From Polyangiaceae bacterium (lineage in GTDB: Bacteria; Myxococcota_A; Polyangia; Polyangiales; Polyangiaceae): DNA of 53,391 nt. A program made the translations under genes and the position numbers. The stretch is taken from positions 1-53,391 of the forward strand of contig JALHPN010000034.1 of NCBI GenBank assembly GCA_022842465.1, written 5' to 3'. This document shows positions 25,414-34,200 of this stretch, one piece after another (the stretch's first letter is position 1; every line of letters begins with the position of its first letter). The notes below the pieces were generated by a model. It was not told the DNA's origin and searched no databases. It saw only the letters and a list, made by a program, of their open reading frames with translations.

Positions 25414-26589
25414 ATGCACGTGGCCGGCCGATCGATCCCGAGGGTGCTCTTGCCGGGCCTCACCGTCTTCGCGGGGATCGCGATCGCGGCGTGCTCGAGC
25501 GACGGGGCGGCACCTCCCGGCGTTTCGACGCCGGTGGCCGATGGAGGTCGCGCGACCGAGCTGCCGCGTGACGGCGCCGCTCCCGACGCGAGCCCGCCGC
25601 CGGTCCCGGCGACATCGTGCCTCGGCCCGAGCCTCCCGATCACGATCGCGGGCGGTCTCCCGTACGTGAAGGCGCGCGTCGGGACGGCCCCCGCGTCCGC
25701 GGAGGGCGAGTTCCTCCTCGATCTCGCGACCACGCGCACGACGATCGACCTCGCGGCGTTCTCCGGCGTCGTGCCCGTCGCCACCGGGTGCGATCCGTCG
25801 CTGCTCGGCCAGCGCTGCACGTTCGACGCGTTCGATCTGTTCGGAGACCTGGGGCAGGTCACGCTCACGACCGCCGATCACGAGGGCTACGGCGCGGGGA
25901 AGGTGCGACCCGCCGGCATCCTCGGGACGGATCTCCTCTCGCGCATGGTGCTGACGCTCGACTACTCCGGTCTCCGCGTCCACCGGGCGGACGAGATCAC
26001 GCGCTGCGACGACGACGGGTTCGCCGCCGAGGGGCTCGTGCCGCTCTCCTCCGTGGGGTTCTACGCGTCCGACGTGACGACCTTGAAGCCGCTCCGCGAG
26101 GTCGTGTCGGACGCGGCCTCGGGCATCACCGTGCCGAACGTCCCGACGGTGCCGATCCGGGTCGGCAACACGGCGGCGCCCGTGCAGCTCGACACGGGGT
26201 TCGACGACTACCTCTACCCCTTCTCGATCAACGTGAACGAGGCGTTCTTCGCGGCGATCACGAAGGCCGCGCCGAAGGCACTCGTCCGCGCCCCGGATCG
26301 GGACCTCTCGCTCTCGACGTGCGCCGGCGTCGCCGAGCCCGTCGAGGCGTACGTCCTCGCGGCAGGCACCGAGGCGTCGCTCGTGGACGAGTCGGGCGCG
26401 CCTGCCTTCTCGACGGCGCAGGCGACCGTCTTCGTGAAGCGCACGCCGGCGGTCGCGAGACGCTGCGGCGGGATCGGGACGTGGACGGCGCCGGCGGCGC
26501 AGATCGGAGGCACCTTCTTCGACGCGCTCGGCACGACCGTGTTCGACCCGTTCGCCGGCCGCGTGTGGATCAAGAAGCCCGGGGGCTGA
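25414..26589 (+). CDS. Retropepsin-like aspartic-protease-fold lipoprotein with altered first active site
   Basis: The 391-residue protein has a lipobox (AIAAC, Cys27) and a Pro/Ala linker. Two halves look like the two lobes of an aspartic protease. In the first, FLLDLATTRTTID ends in the position of D-T/S-G, but the motif reads Asp103-Leu-Ala. GILGTDLLSRMVLTLDYS follows, as in retropepsin-type lobes. The second has an intact QLDTGFDD (Asp260-Thr-Gly) and IGGTFFDALGTTVFDP. Losing Thr-Gly from one lobe suggests weak or no proteolysis, or a binding role. A divergent kinase gene lies 120 bases upstream. Function inferred. Confidence 0.62.
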   Translation: MHVAGRSIPRVLLPGLTVFAGIAIAACSSDGAAPPGVSTPVADGGRATELPRDGAAPDASPPPVPATSCLGPSLPITIAGGLPYVKARVGTAPASAEGEFLLDLATTRTTIDLAAFSGVVPVATGCDPSLLGQRCTFDAFDLFGDLGQVTLTTADHEGYGAGKVRPAGILGTDLLSRMVLTLDYSGLRVHRADEITRCDDDGFAAEGLVPLSSVGFYASDVTTLKPLREVVSDAASGITVPNVPTVPIRVGNTAAPVQLDTGFDDYLYPFSINVNEAFFAAITKAAPKALVRAPDRDLSLSTCAGVAEPVEAYVLAAGTEASLVDESGAPAFSTAQATVFVKRTPAVARRCGGIGTWTAPAAQIGGTFFDALGTTVFDPFAGRVWIKKPGG

Positions 26590-26627
26590 GCCGTCACGGC
26601 GGGGATGTCCGCAAAATGAGTAGCATC

Positions 26628-26653
26628 GTTATCTTTATGCGCTAAAAGATAAC
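26628..26653. promoter_or_regulatory. hipBA operator candidate, inverted repeat
   Basis: GTTATCTTT (26628-26636) and AAAGATAAC (26645-26653) are perfect 9-bp inverted arms around 8 bases, ending 4 bases before the hipB start. Outer CATCG and CGATG blocks extend the dyad into the start codon. The AT-rich arms stand out against GC-rich surroundings. Self-repression by a HipB dimer with HipA is the usual regulation of this module, so this is the expected operator. Confidence 0.75.
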
Positions 26654-26657
26654 TTCG

Positions 26658-26990
26658 ATGAGCATTTCCTGGGCCCAAGCGCTCCGCGAGGCGCGGCGCG
26701 CGCGCGGACTCAGCCAGGCAGAGCTGGCCGAGCGCGCGGGGCTCTCCCGGATGACGGTGCAGAAGCTCGAGGCGGGCGCGATCGACGCGCGCGTCTCGAC
26801 GATGGACGTCCTCTTCCGCGCGCTCGGGCTCGAGCTCGCCGTGGTCCCGACCGCCTTGAAGCCTGCCGTCGACGCGTTCCTCGCCTCCGGCGGCCGTATC
26901 GTCGCGCAGCCCGCCGGCGTGGGCGCGCCGCCGTCGATCGTCGATCTCGTCGTGCAAGGCGACGCCGCGCGGCGGGGGCGGCCGACGTGA
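26658..26990 (+). CDS. hipB: HipB-like antitoxin, XRE-family helix-turn-helix
   Basis: The 110-residue protein opens with an XRE helix-turn-helix over about residues 8-63: ALREARRARGLSQAELAERA, then GLSRMTVQKLEAG and STMDVLFRALGLEL. That is the HipB fold, here with a longer C-terminal tail. It should bind the palindrome just upstream and repress the operon, and it should bind HipA to neutralise it. Its last codon overlaps the HipA GTG by 4 bases, so translation is coupled. No clear ribosome site precedes it, and the operator may overlap it. Confidence 0.88.
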   Translation: MSISWAQALREARRARGLSQAELAERAGLSRMTVQKLEAGAIDARVSTMDVLFRALGLELAVVPTALKPAVDAFLASGGRIVAQPAGVGAPPSIVDLVVQGDAARRGRPT

Positions 26991-28285
26991 CGGACACACT
27001 TCGCTACCTCCGCCTCCGCCTCCACCTGCCGAGCGGCGAGCGGCGAGGGATCGGCTACCTCTCGCAGTTCGGCGACATCCATCGCGTGTCGTTCGACGAG
27101 AGCTACATCGAGGACGCGACGCGCCCGACGCTGTCGCTCGCCTACCGCGGCGCGACGGAGTCGGACACACGGCTCATCCTCTCCTCCGTGAGGGACGTGC
27201 GCGTCGTCCGCAGCGACGGACGATGGCCGACATGGTTTTCGAACCTCCTCCCCGAAGGGCACAACCGAGAGCGGCTCGCCCGCGATCGCGGGTGCGAGCC
27301 GGAGGACGAGTTCGAGCTCCTCGCCGCCGCCGGCCGCGATCTCGCCGGCGCCGTGGAGGTCGAGCCCGTCGCGCCGGACGAGGGGATCCCGGAGGCCGTG
27401 CGCTCGTGGCACGCGGCGATGGGGATCGACGTCTCGCATCCCGAGGTCGTCGCTGCTCCGGTCGAGGACGCCGCGAGCCTCGCGGGCGTCGTGACGAAGT
27501 TCTCGGCGGTCAAGGACGGGCGCCGCTACACCGTGAAGCGCCAGGGGAAGCCCGGCGCGTACATCCTCAAGCTTCCTTCGACGCGGCATCCCGACCTCGT
27601 CGAGAACGAGCTCACCGGCTACCGGCTCGCGGCCGCCCTCGGGCTCGACTGCGCGGAGGCGACCCGCGTCCCACGGGCGGAGGCGGAGCTGCCAGAGCAC
27701 GTGGCGTTCCCGCACGTGCTCGCCGTGAAGCGCTTCGACCGCGGACCGTCGGGGAAGCGGATCCACATGGAGGAGATGGCGCAGGCGATGGGCTACGCGC
27801 CGCGCGAGAAGTACGGTCGCGGCCTCTCGTCCGACTTCCCCGCGATGCTGCGGCTCCTCGATCGACTGTCGGGCGACCCGACGCGCGACGTTCGCGAGGC
27901 GCTCCAGCGGCTCGTCGCGTTCGTGCTGATGGGGAACACCGACGCGCACACGAAGAACTGGGCGCTCGTCTACCCCGACGGGACGACGCCCGTGCTCTCG
28001 CCACTCTACGACCCCGTGTGCGTGTCGGCGTGGTTCGAGGAGCTCGCCCCTCACGAGTACGCGCTGAACCGGAAGATCGACGCGACGCTCTCCGCGCTCG
28101 ACATGGACGGCCTCCGCGCCCTCCTCGCCTCGGCGGGCGTACCGCGCGTCCCGCGCCTCGTCCAGATCGCGAAGGACACCGTGAAGGAGGCGAAGGCACG
28201 CTGGCCGGGCGTCCTCGCCGACGCACCCGACAACGTCCGCCGCTCCGTCGAACGGCGGCTCGCGGGCGCCGTCGCGCTCGCGTGA
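26987..28285 (+). CDS. hipA: HipA-like Ser/Thr kinase toxin
   Basis: The 432-residue protein has the HipA kinase features: an N-terminal subdomain, a nucleotide-contacting KL in YILKLPS (Lys195), the catalytic NTDAHTKN (Asp319, Asn324) and the Mg-binding Asp342 in LYDPV. These correspond to Asp309, Asn314 and Asp332 of E. coli HipA. In E. coli HipA phosphorylates glutamyl-tRNA synthetase, halting translation and giving persistence. This enzyme should be a kinase toxin, though its target is not shown. GTG start within the hipB end. The module sits among unrelated genes without mobile-element marks. Confidence 0.9.
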   Translation: MTDTLRYLRLRLHLPSGERRGIGYLSQFGDIHRVSFDESYIEDATRPTLSLAYRGATESDTRLILSSVRDVRVVRSDGRWPTWFSNLLPEGHNRERLARDRGCEPEDEFELLAAAGRDLAGAVEVEPVAPDEGIPEAVRSWHAAMGIDVSHPEVVAAPVEDAASLAGVVTKFSAVKDGRRYTVKRQGKPGAYILKLPSTRHPDLVENELTGYRLAAALGLDCAEATRVPRAEAELPEHVAFPHVLAVKRFDRGPSGKRIHMEEMAQAMGYAPREKYGRGLSSDFPAMLRLLDRLSGDPTRDVREALQRLVAFVLMGNTDAHTKNWALVYPDGTTPVLSPLYDPVCVSAWFEELAPHEYALNRKIDATLSALDMDGLRALLASAGVPRVPRLVQIAKDTVKEAKARWPGVLADAPDNVRRSVERRLAGAVALA

Positions 28286-28291
28286 GCGAGG

Positions 28292-29380
28292 TCACCACCC
28301 GTCGAGTGACGCCGTGAGCCCGAACGCGCCCGACTGCGCCGCGAGCATCGGCGCGACATGGAGCTTCGGGGCGAAGCCTCGCGGCGCCTCGTCGGGGTCG
28401 GGGCCGCTCTGCATGACGAGGCCCGCCGTCATCGCGGCGAGGCCCGCGAGCTGGAGCCCTCCGTCGACGGCGAGGAGAACCTTCGCCGTCTCGCTGAGCC
28501 TCCCGCGAGGTGACATCACCTCGTCGCGCGGCTCCACGCCGAGGTAGATGAACGGTCCCGCCACCGGTACGGCCAGCGACGCGGCTCCGTAGTGATCCGA
28601 GTTGCCGTCGCCGCCGGCCGTGAGCACGGCGCCGGCGAGGCTCGGGATCGCAGGCAGGAACGCCGCCCCGTACCCCGCGCCGAACATCAAGGCGCCCGCC
28701 GTGAAGAGGCCCTTGCCGTGGACAGGCCTCCCCGCCGCGTCGCTCGCGTCGGCGAGCGCGATGCTCCCGACGAGGAGGAGGCCGCCCGCCGCCTGCGCCG
28801 CGCCGCTCGCGTAGAGCGCCCCCTTCACGAAGGGCGAGAGCGGTCGGCCACGTTCGTTGACGACGGTGTCTCGCGCGTGGTTCTCGGCGTACAGGAAGGG
28901 ACCGCCGATCGGGAGCAGGAGCTGGATCGAGCCGTGATCACCGCTGCAGACGTAGCCTCCCCCCGAGCCGAGGGCGCACGCGAGCGGGACGAGCCCGACG
29001 GTCCCGACGAAGATCACGACGCGCCCGAGGAGGCCCGCCGTGCTCGGGAGGGCGGCGCCGACGACCGGCAGGTACCCTGCGGCGAAGAGCCCCGCGCCCG
29101 CGTAGAGGAGCGCCTTGTTCGGACGGAACGACGTCGTCGACCGGGCGATCACCGGCTTCGGCGACGAGGCCGGCGGCGGCGGCGCGGACGACGTCGCAGG
29201 CGGGAGCGGCGGCGCTTCGGGCCGCGTGTCCACGAGAGGCGCCGGCGTGTCATCGGCCGGACGCGCGTTGGGCATCTCGACGAGAGGCGCGCTCGGAGCG
29301 CCGGCGTCGGGTCCGTCCGCGCGCGCCGTGGAGGTGACGAGGACGAGCGCAGAGAGCGCGGCGACGGCCGAGAGCTTCAT
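28292..29380 (-). CDS. Hypothetical membrane protein with signal peptide
   Basis: ATG at 29380 gives 362 residues: a cleavable signal (ending TARADGP), a Pro/Ala/Ser-rich stretch of about 60 residues, then repeated Gly-rich hydrophobic segments that could be several TM helices or amphipathic strands (KALLYAGAGLFAAGYLPVV, GLLGRVVIFVGTVGLVPLA, GALMFGAGYGAAFLP). Two internal segments resemble each other (LLPIGGPFLYAE and AVPVAGPFIYLG), suggesting a duplicated unit. No family recognised. It is convergent with hipA, 6 bases away. Confidence 0.6.
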   Translation of the reverse strand: MKLSAVAALSALVLVTSTARADGPDAGAPSAPLVEMPNARPADDTPAPLVDTRPEAPPLPPATSSAPPPPASSPKPVIARSTTSFRPNKALLYAGAGLFAAGYLPVVGAALPSTAGLLGRVVIFVGTVGLVPLACALGSGGGYVCSGDHGSIQLLLPIGGPFLYAENHARDTVVNERGRPLSPFVKGALYASGAAQAAGGLLLVGSIALADASDAAGRPVHGKGLFTAGALMFGAGYGAAFLPAIPSLAGAVLTAGGDGNSDHYGAASLAVPVAGPFIYLGVEPRDEVMSPRGRLSETAKVLLAVDGGLQLAGLAAMTAGLVMQSGPDPDEAPRGFAPKLHVAPMLAAQSGAFGLTASLDGW

Positions 29381-29472
29381 CGTCGCTCCCTATCCTACGC
29401 ATGTCGGAGGCCGATTCGACGCGCGAGATCGGCCCCCTCGGCGGCGGCCCATGCCAGGAGTACACTGGACGC

Positions 29473-30120
29473 ATGGCGGCAGGGTCGTCGGCGTATGAGG
29501 AGCCGCTCGCCGACGAGGAGGTCGCCCAGGCGCTCGCGCACGCTCGCGGGGGCGGCTTCCGCCTCGCCCACCTCGAGGCGCTCCTCGCGCCCCTCCCACG
29601 GGCGAAGGGCGCCGACGAAGACGTGGTCGCCGGGTGGCCGCGTCCGATGCCGCTCCTCCTGCGCGCGGCCGTGGGACGTGCGGCGGAGCTCGGAGGGAGA
29701 GACGCGTTCGGCGTCCTCCCGCTCGGCGAGCGAAGACGCGTCTCGGCCGCGTTCGACGACGAGGTGCTCGTCTTCGCCCGCACCGTGGGCGTTCCCGGGA
29801 GCGATGCAGCGTCGGGGCTCTGGGTGCTCGGGGCAGAAGGGCTCGGGGAGGTCGACCCGCTCGTCACGTTCCACGCGAGCAAGAGCGCCGCGTCGCACGC
29901 GCCAATCGCGGTGCGGCTCTCCTCGTGGGTCCAGGCTCACGCGATCGAGACGCGCCTGCTCCGTCGCGCGGAGCTCGCCGGCGCCTTCGTCACGAGCGCG
30001 CAGGTCGCCCACATCGCGGCCACGCTCGCCTCCGCGTGCGGAGACGTGACGGTCGACGCCGGGTCTCCCTGGCTCGTGCGCCTGCGCGCCGACGCGCGCG
30101 ACGCGCGCGACGTGCGCTAG
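29473..30120 (+). CDS. Hypothetical protein
   Basis: ATG at 29473 is used because an AGGAG (29456-29460) precedes it and it leaves room for a promoter; the in-frame ATG at 29401 would start 20 bases from the divergent neighbour. The product has 215 residues with no TM helix, Cys motif or known signature. It is Ala/Arg/Leu-rich with mostly helical character. Its stop overlaps the stop of the next minus-strand gene in a CTAG. Confidence 0.5.
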   Translation: MAAGSSAYEEPLADEEVAQALAHARGGGFRLAHLEALLAPLPRAKGADEDVVAGWPRPMPLLLRAAVGRAAELGGRDAFGVLPLGERRRVSAAFDDEVLVFARTVGVPGSDAASGLWVLGAEGLGEVDPLVTFHASKSAASHAPIAVRLSSWVQAHAIETRLLRRAELAGAFVTSAQVAHIAATLASACGDVTVDAGSPWLVRLRADARDARDVR

Positions 30121-32201
30121 GTCGCTGTCGCGTCGCGCACGAGGCGCTCGAGCGCAGGCTTGTCGGTGAGGCCGACGTGCCGTGCGCGCTCCTGCCCCGC
30201 TACGAACACGATGAGCGTCGGCATGCTCTTCACCGCGAAGCGCGCGGCCGTCGCCTCGGACTCGTCGACATCCACCTTCACGACGCGGTACCGCCCGTAG
30301 GAGGTCACCGCCATGCGCTCGACGATCGGCGCGAGGCGCTGGCAGGGGCCGCACCAGCTCGCGGTGAAGTCGACGAGCACCGGCGTCTCGTGACGGAGCA
30401 CGTCGTCGTCGAACGTCTCGTCCGTCGCGACGACGACGGGCTCGCTCTTCGCCGCGCGCGCGCGCCACTCGGCGAAGAGCGCGCGGTGCTCGGGCCACTC
30501 CGGGATCGGCCCCAGATCCGTGTCGACCTCGAGCTTGTCGAGGTGCTCGTACTCGGCCAGGACGGCCTGCTTCACGTGGAGGAAAGCCTTCACGTGCTCG
30601 CCGACGGCCGCATACGCGCACGCGGCGGCGTGGTGGATGGGCGGGTTCTCGTCGGCGTACGGCTTTGCCTTCTCCGCGAGCTCGACCGCGAGCGCGTAGT
30701 CCTTCATGGCGTGCGCCACGACACACGCGTTGTTCAGGGCGCTGAGGTACGCCGTCCGGTGGGGGCCCGCGTCCGGCGCAGGCGTCGGCATCGCGACCGC
30801 GCGGAGGAGCACCTTCAGCTGCAAACCGGGGTCGCTCGCCCTCGCGAAGGCGTTGAAGACGTAGGCGACGAGGTCGGCCTTCGACGGCAGCGCGGCCAGG
30901 AGATCGTCGAGGAGCTCCGGGGCGTGCGCGGCCGTCGCGCCGACGAGGTCTCCGATCCACTCGCCGCGCGCGTGCTCGAGGACGTCTCTCGTCGTCAGCG
31001 CCGCCAGCCGCGACAGCTCTGCCGGAGCATCCTCCACGACGAGCCCGACCACGTGCAGCTTCCGCCCGACGTCCCCCCACTTCGTCGCGCGAACCACGGC
31101 GTCCTCGAGGCGGTCCTGGGCCACGAGCACCGTGAGGAGGCTCGCTGCGGCTTCGTCGTTGGTAGGGTCGAGCGCGAGAGCGCGCTCGAAGAGTCGGAGC
31201 GCGATCGCGGCCGGCCCGGCCTCGTCCGGCGCGTGCTCTCGACCGACCTCGACGAACATCGCGGAGAGCTCGAGACGGCTGAAGGTCGACTGGCTCTCCG
31301 CCCATGCGAGCGCAGCGGCCTCCCCCTCCTTCTCGAAGCGTGCGAGGAGCGGGTTTCCCGCAAGGACGAGGAAGGGGCCCGTGTTGCCCGTGAGGGCGCC
31401 GTACTTCATCTCCATCGTCGCGTGATCGAACCGCGCGTGGATGACCGGCACGATCTCGTGGAGCTTCGAGACGACCCAGAGAAGGTGATGGATGATCTCG
31501 TCGTCTAGCGCGGGCGGCGCGAAGCGATCGACCCAGAACAGCGCAGCCCGATGCCGCGCATCCATCGTCATGTCGGCATGGCGGAACGGATGCGAGGGAC
31601 CATCGTCCTCCGCCGGGAGCGCATCGTCGACGTAGGGCGCGAGCCAGAACGCGTGCACGGCGCGAAGGAGGGTCTCCTCGCCTTCGAGCGCCGGCCCACC
31701 GAGCTTCAGCGCGATGCCGAAGTCCTGCCAGTCGTAGTCCTCGAGGATCGCCGGATAGCGCTCGAGCGGGAACGTCGGCGCATCGACGCGCGGAGGAGGT
31801 CCCGCCTTCCAGAAGCTCTTCGCAGGCGCGTCGTCGTCCTCGGCGTCCACCTCCTCCAGCGCCGCCTCCTCCGCCGCCGAAGCGGCGACGGCGTCGACGA
31901 CGGTCCCGACCTGCACGAAGAACGCGGCGGTCGCCCCGAGGTCCGACGCGAGCACCCCGAGCGCCGCATGAATCCGCTGGATCCCCTCGTCTCCGTCGGG
32001 CGGCGTGAACGCGCCGGCGACGTAGCAGGACCACGCCTCGAGCGCGTCGTCGCCGAGCTCTCCGGCGTCGAGCGCGCCCGCCTCCGCGAGACACGCGCGG
32101 GCGCGACGCTGCGCCGCGACGTCGAGCGCCGCGCGGAAGCGGACGACGGCGAGGCCCCTGGCGAACGGAGATGCCTTGAGCGAGAGGCCGTGCGTGTTCA
32201 T
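30117..32201 (-). CDS. Large protein with C-terminal thioredoxin domain
   Basis: ATG at 32201 gives 694 residues. The C-terminal part, about residues 585-690, is a thioredoxin fold with the active site ASWCGPCQRL, the cis-Pro strand SMPTLIVF and a VKVDVDE segment. Before it come about 580 residues of Ala/Leu/Glu-rich helix pairs that look like TPR-type or HEAT-like repeats (for instance LRLFERALALDPTNDEAAAS), plus acidic patches near residues 110-130. No signal peptide is visible. It is a cytoplasmic-looking redox protein with a docking region. The partner is unknown. Confidence 0.8.
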   Translation of the reverse strand: MNTHGLSLKASPFARGLAVVRFRAALDVAAQRRARACLAEAGALDAGELGDDALEAWSCYVAGAFTPPDGDEGIQRIHAALGVLASDLGATAAFFVQVGTVVDAVAASAAEEAALEEVDAEDDDAPAKSFWKAGPPPRVDAPTFPLERYPAILEDYDWQDFGIALKLGGPALEGEETLLRAVHAFWLAPYVDDALPAEDDGPSHPFRHADMTMDARHRAALFWVDRFAPPALDDEIIHHLLWVVSKLHEIVPVIHARFDHATMEMKYGALTGNTGPFLVLAGNPLLARFEKEGEAAALAWAESQSTFSRLELSAMFVEVGREHAPDEAGPAAIALRLFERALALDPTNDEAAASLLTVLVAQDRLEDAVVRATKWGDVGRKLHVVGLVVEDAPAELSRLAALTTRDVLEHARGEWIGDLVGATAAHAPELLDDLLAALPSKADLVAYVFNAFARASDPGLQLKVLLRAVAMPTPAPDAGPHRTAYLSALNNACVVAHAMKDYALAVELAEKAKPYADENPPIHHAAACAYAAVGEHVKAFLHVKQAVLAEYEHLDKLEVDTDLGPIPEWPEHRALFAEWRARAAKSEPVVVATDETFDDDVLRHETPVLVDFTASWCGPCQRLAPIVERMAVTSYGRYRVVKVDVDESEATAARFAVKSMPTLIVFVAGQERARHVGLTDKPALERLVRDATAT

Positions 32202-32283
32202 GCGACCGTCCGCGGAAGCACCTTCCGCGCCACGCCGCACACCACGCGATTCCGAAGACTTGAAAGGCGCCCCCGGCGCAACC

Positions 32284-32303
32284 GCTTGCCGGTCCCGGCA
32301 AGC
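32284..32303 (-). terminator. Stem-loop after guaB1
   Basis: GCTTGCCGG and CCGGCAAGC form a perfect 9-bp dyad with two central bases, one base after the stop at 32305 on the minus strand. A second small stem (GCGCC/GGCGC, 32267-32279) follows. There is no T-run. Position and symmetry support termination between the IMPDH gene and the thioredoxin-fused gene. Confidence 0.6.
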
Positions 32304-32304
32304 C

Positions 32305-33753
32305 TCAGCGCCGGAGGGCGCCGTGCGGAGTCCCCTCCAGGTACCCAGCCGGGCTCTGGACACCGATCACGGCGCGCGCGTGGAGCTCGTCGACGGTGCG
32401 CGCGCCGGCGTAGGTGAAGGCCGACTGCACGCCCGTGATCATGTCGACGAGGATCGCTCCGACGCTCTCGTGCCCCTCGCGGATGTAGATGCGTGACGTC
32501 GAGATGCCCTCGCGGAAAAACCCCTTCTTAGCGCGCTCGAAAGCGTCCTGATCCGCGGCGCGGTCGCTCACCGCCCGCGCGCTCGCCATCCCGTAGTTCT
32601 CCTTGTAGAGGTGCCCGTCCTTGTCCTCCTTCACGTCGCCGGGGCTCTCGTAGGTGCCCGCGAGCGCGGTGCCGACCATCACGCGCGCCGCGCCGGCCGC
32701 GAGGTAGAGGGCGACGTCGCGCGGATGTCGGACGCCCCCGTCGGCCCAGACGTGCTTGCCGCGCGCACGCGCTTCGCGCGCACACACGAGGACGGAGGTG
32801 AACGTCGGTCGCCCCGCCCCGGTCTGCATGCGCGTCGTGCACATCGCGCCGGGACCCACGTTCACCTTGACGATGTCGGCGCCGGCATCGAGCAGCGCGC
32901 GCGTGCCCTCCGCGGTACAGACGTTCCCGGCGACGACGGGGACACGGCCGCGGACGACGGCGCTCACGGCGCGGAGCGTCTCGAGCATCCGCCGCTGGTG
33001 CCCGTGCGCCGTGTCGACCACGATCGCAGCGACGCCGAGCTCGACGAGGCGCGCCGCCAGCTCCGTGGACCGCGCGGAGATCCCCACCGCGGCCGCGACC
33101 ATGAGCTCGCCACGAGCGCCGAGCGCCGGGCGGAGCAGCTCGAGGCGAACGGTGTCGTCTCGCCCGAGGACACCGACGAGCCGCCCCGCGTCGTCGAGCA
33201 CGGGCGCCGCCTTCACGCGCGCCTCCTCCATGCGGAAGAACGCATCGCGGTTCGACATCCCGACGGGGACGGCGACGAGGCGCTTCGACATGATCGTCGC
33301 CGCGGGCGTGAACTGATCGCGATCGCGGAGATCAGCGTGCGTGATGATGCCGAGGGGCCTCTCCTCGTCGTCGACCACGACGACGAGGTCGTGGGAGCGC
33401 TTGCGGATGATGCCCTGCACGTCGCGAAGGGTCGCGCGGGGCGACACCGACAGCGGCGTGTCGTAGCGAGGGTCCGCCGCATGGATGTGCGCCACGATCC
33501 GAGCGACCGTGTCGATGTCCATGTCCTGCGGGAGGACGCCGAGGCCGCCGAAGCGCGCCATCGTCTCGGCCATCCGCTTCCCGGTGACGGCGTTCATGTT
33601 CGCCGAGACGATCGGATGGGCGCTCCCCGCGAAGTCGGGCGGCGAGAGGTCGGTCTCGAGGCGCGAGCCGCCCTCGAAGAAGCTCGGATTGAGGAAGACG
33701 TCGTCCGTCGACAGCTCGAGCTGCTCGTCCCGCTCCGGGTGGAGGAACATCAT
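32305..33753 (-). CDS. guaB1: GuaB1-type IMP dehydrogenase-family protein (likely GMP reductase) with CBS pair
   Basis: The 482-residue protein has an IMPDH/GMPR barrel with the catalytic-loop Cys in VGPGAMCTTRM (about residue 310) and the phosphate-binding DGGVRHPRDVALYLAAGA. A CBS-domain pair (about residues 100-210) is inserted. The N-terminal sequence SANMNAVTGKRMAETMARFGG followed by VLPQDM matches the GuaB1 branch; in mycobacteria GuaB1 was shown to act as a GMP reductase. It would return GMP to IMP, with the CBS pair sensing nucleotides. Two ATGs lie at the start (33753 and 33750), with the second more like the family. Confidence 0.85.
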   Translation of the reverse strand: MMFLHPERDEQLELSTDDVFLNPSFFEGGSRLETDLSPPDFAGSAHPIVSANMNAVTGKRMAETMARFGGLGVLPQDMDIDTVARIVAHIHAADPRYDTPLSVSPRATLRDVQGIIRKRSHDLVVVVDDEERPLGIITHADLRDRDQFTPAATIMSKRLVAVPVGMSNRDAFFRMEEARVKAAPVLDDAGRLVGVLGRDDTVRLELLRPALGARGELMVAAAVGISARSTELAARLVELGVAAIVVDTAHGHQRRMLETLRAVSAVVRGRVPVVAGNVCTAEGTRALLDAGADIVKVNVGPGAMCTTRMQTGAGRPTFTSVLVCAREARARGKHVWADGGVRHPRDVALYLAAGAARVMVGTALAGTYESPGDVKEDKDGHLYKENYGMASARAVSDRAADQDAFERAKKGFFREGISTSRIYIREGHESVGAILVDMITGVQSAFTYAGARTVDELHARAVIGVQSPAGYLEGTPHGALRR

Positions 33754-33815
33754 GCCCCGCAGACTAGTCGAGATGGCCGCCTGGCGTCAGAGGCCCCGAC
33801 GGGGCGGTCTCCTCG

Positions 33816-34121
33816 TCACCGTCCGTCGTCGAGGCCGCCGCCGAGGGACTGGATCGTCGCGCCGCGGCGTGCGGCGTCCACGGTGGGGGGGAGCGGCGCG
33901 CTCGCCTTCTCGCCCGGGAGCCGCCTCGCCTCCGCGGCGCTCTTCTCCCCGCGAGGCTCCGGCTGATCGAAGGCGACGTCCTCGCCTTCGGGCGCCTGCT
34001 GGGCGGCGCAGCCCGCCGCGGTCGACACGACCCACGCGGCGACGAGGACGATGGTGATCGAGTCGAGCAACGCTGTCTCCTCCGCGAGCTGAGCGGGGTG
34101 GAGAAGCATCCCGAGTGCCAA
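33816..34121 (-). CDS. Short lipoprotein
   Basis: ATG at 34121 gives 101 residues with a hydrophobic segment and a lipobox (STAAGC). The mature part is about 60 residues, rich in Glu, Ala and Pro, with no Cys beyond the lipidated one. It may be a small outer-membrane protein with no fold of its own. A short GCCCC/GGGGC hairpin (33793-33805) lies 10 bases after its stop. Function unknown. Confidence 0.55.
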   Translation of the reverse strand: MALGMLLHPAQLAEETALLDSITIVLVAAWVVSTAAGCAAQQAPEGEDVAFDQPEPRGEKSAAEARRLPGEKASAPLPPTVDAARRGATIQSLGGGLDDGR

Positions 34122-34200
34122 CGACGACTCGTGTCCTTCCGATGACGTTCTCGAGAGCGATGCCCTTCGTGTGCACCTCGCGCCTGCCGGAAGGCCTCGA

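Noticed and set aside
29395..32301. Open frame of over 960 codons on the minus strand
   Set aside because: It is Arg/Gly-rich with no domain and overlaps the thioredoxin-fused gene in another frame, a common shadow in GC-rich DNA.
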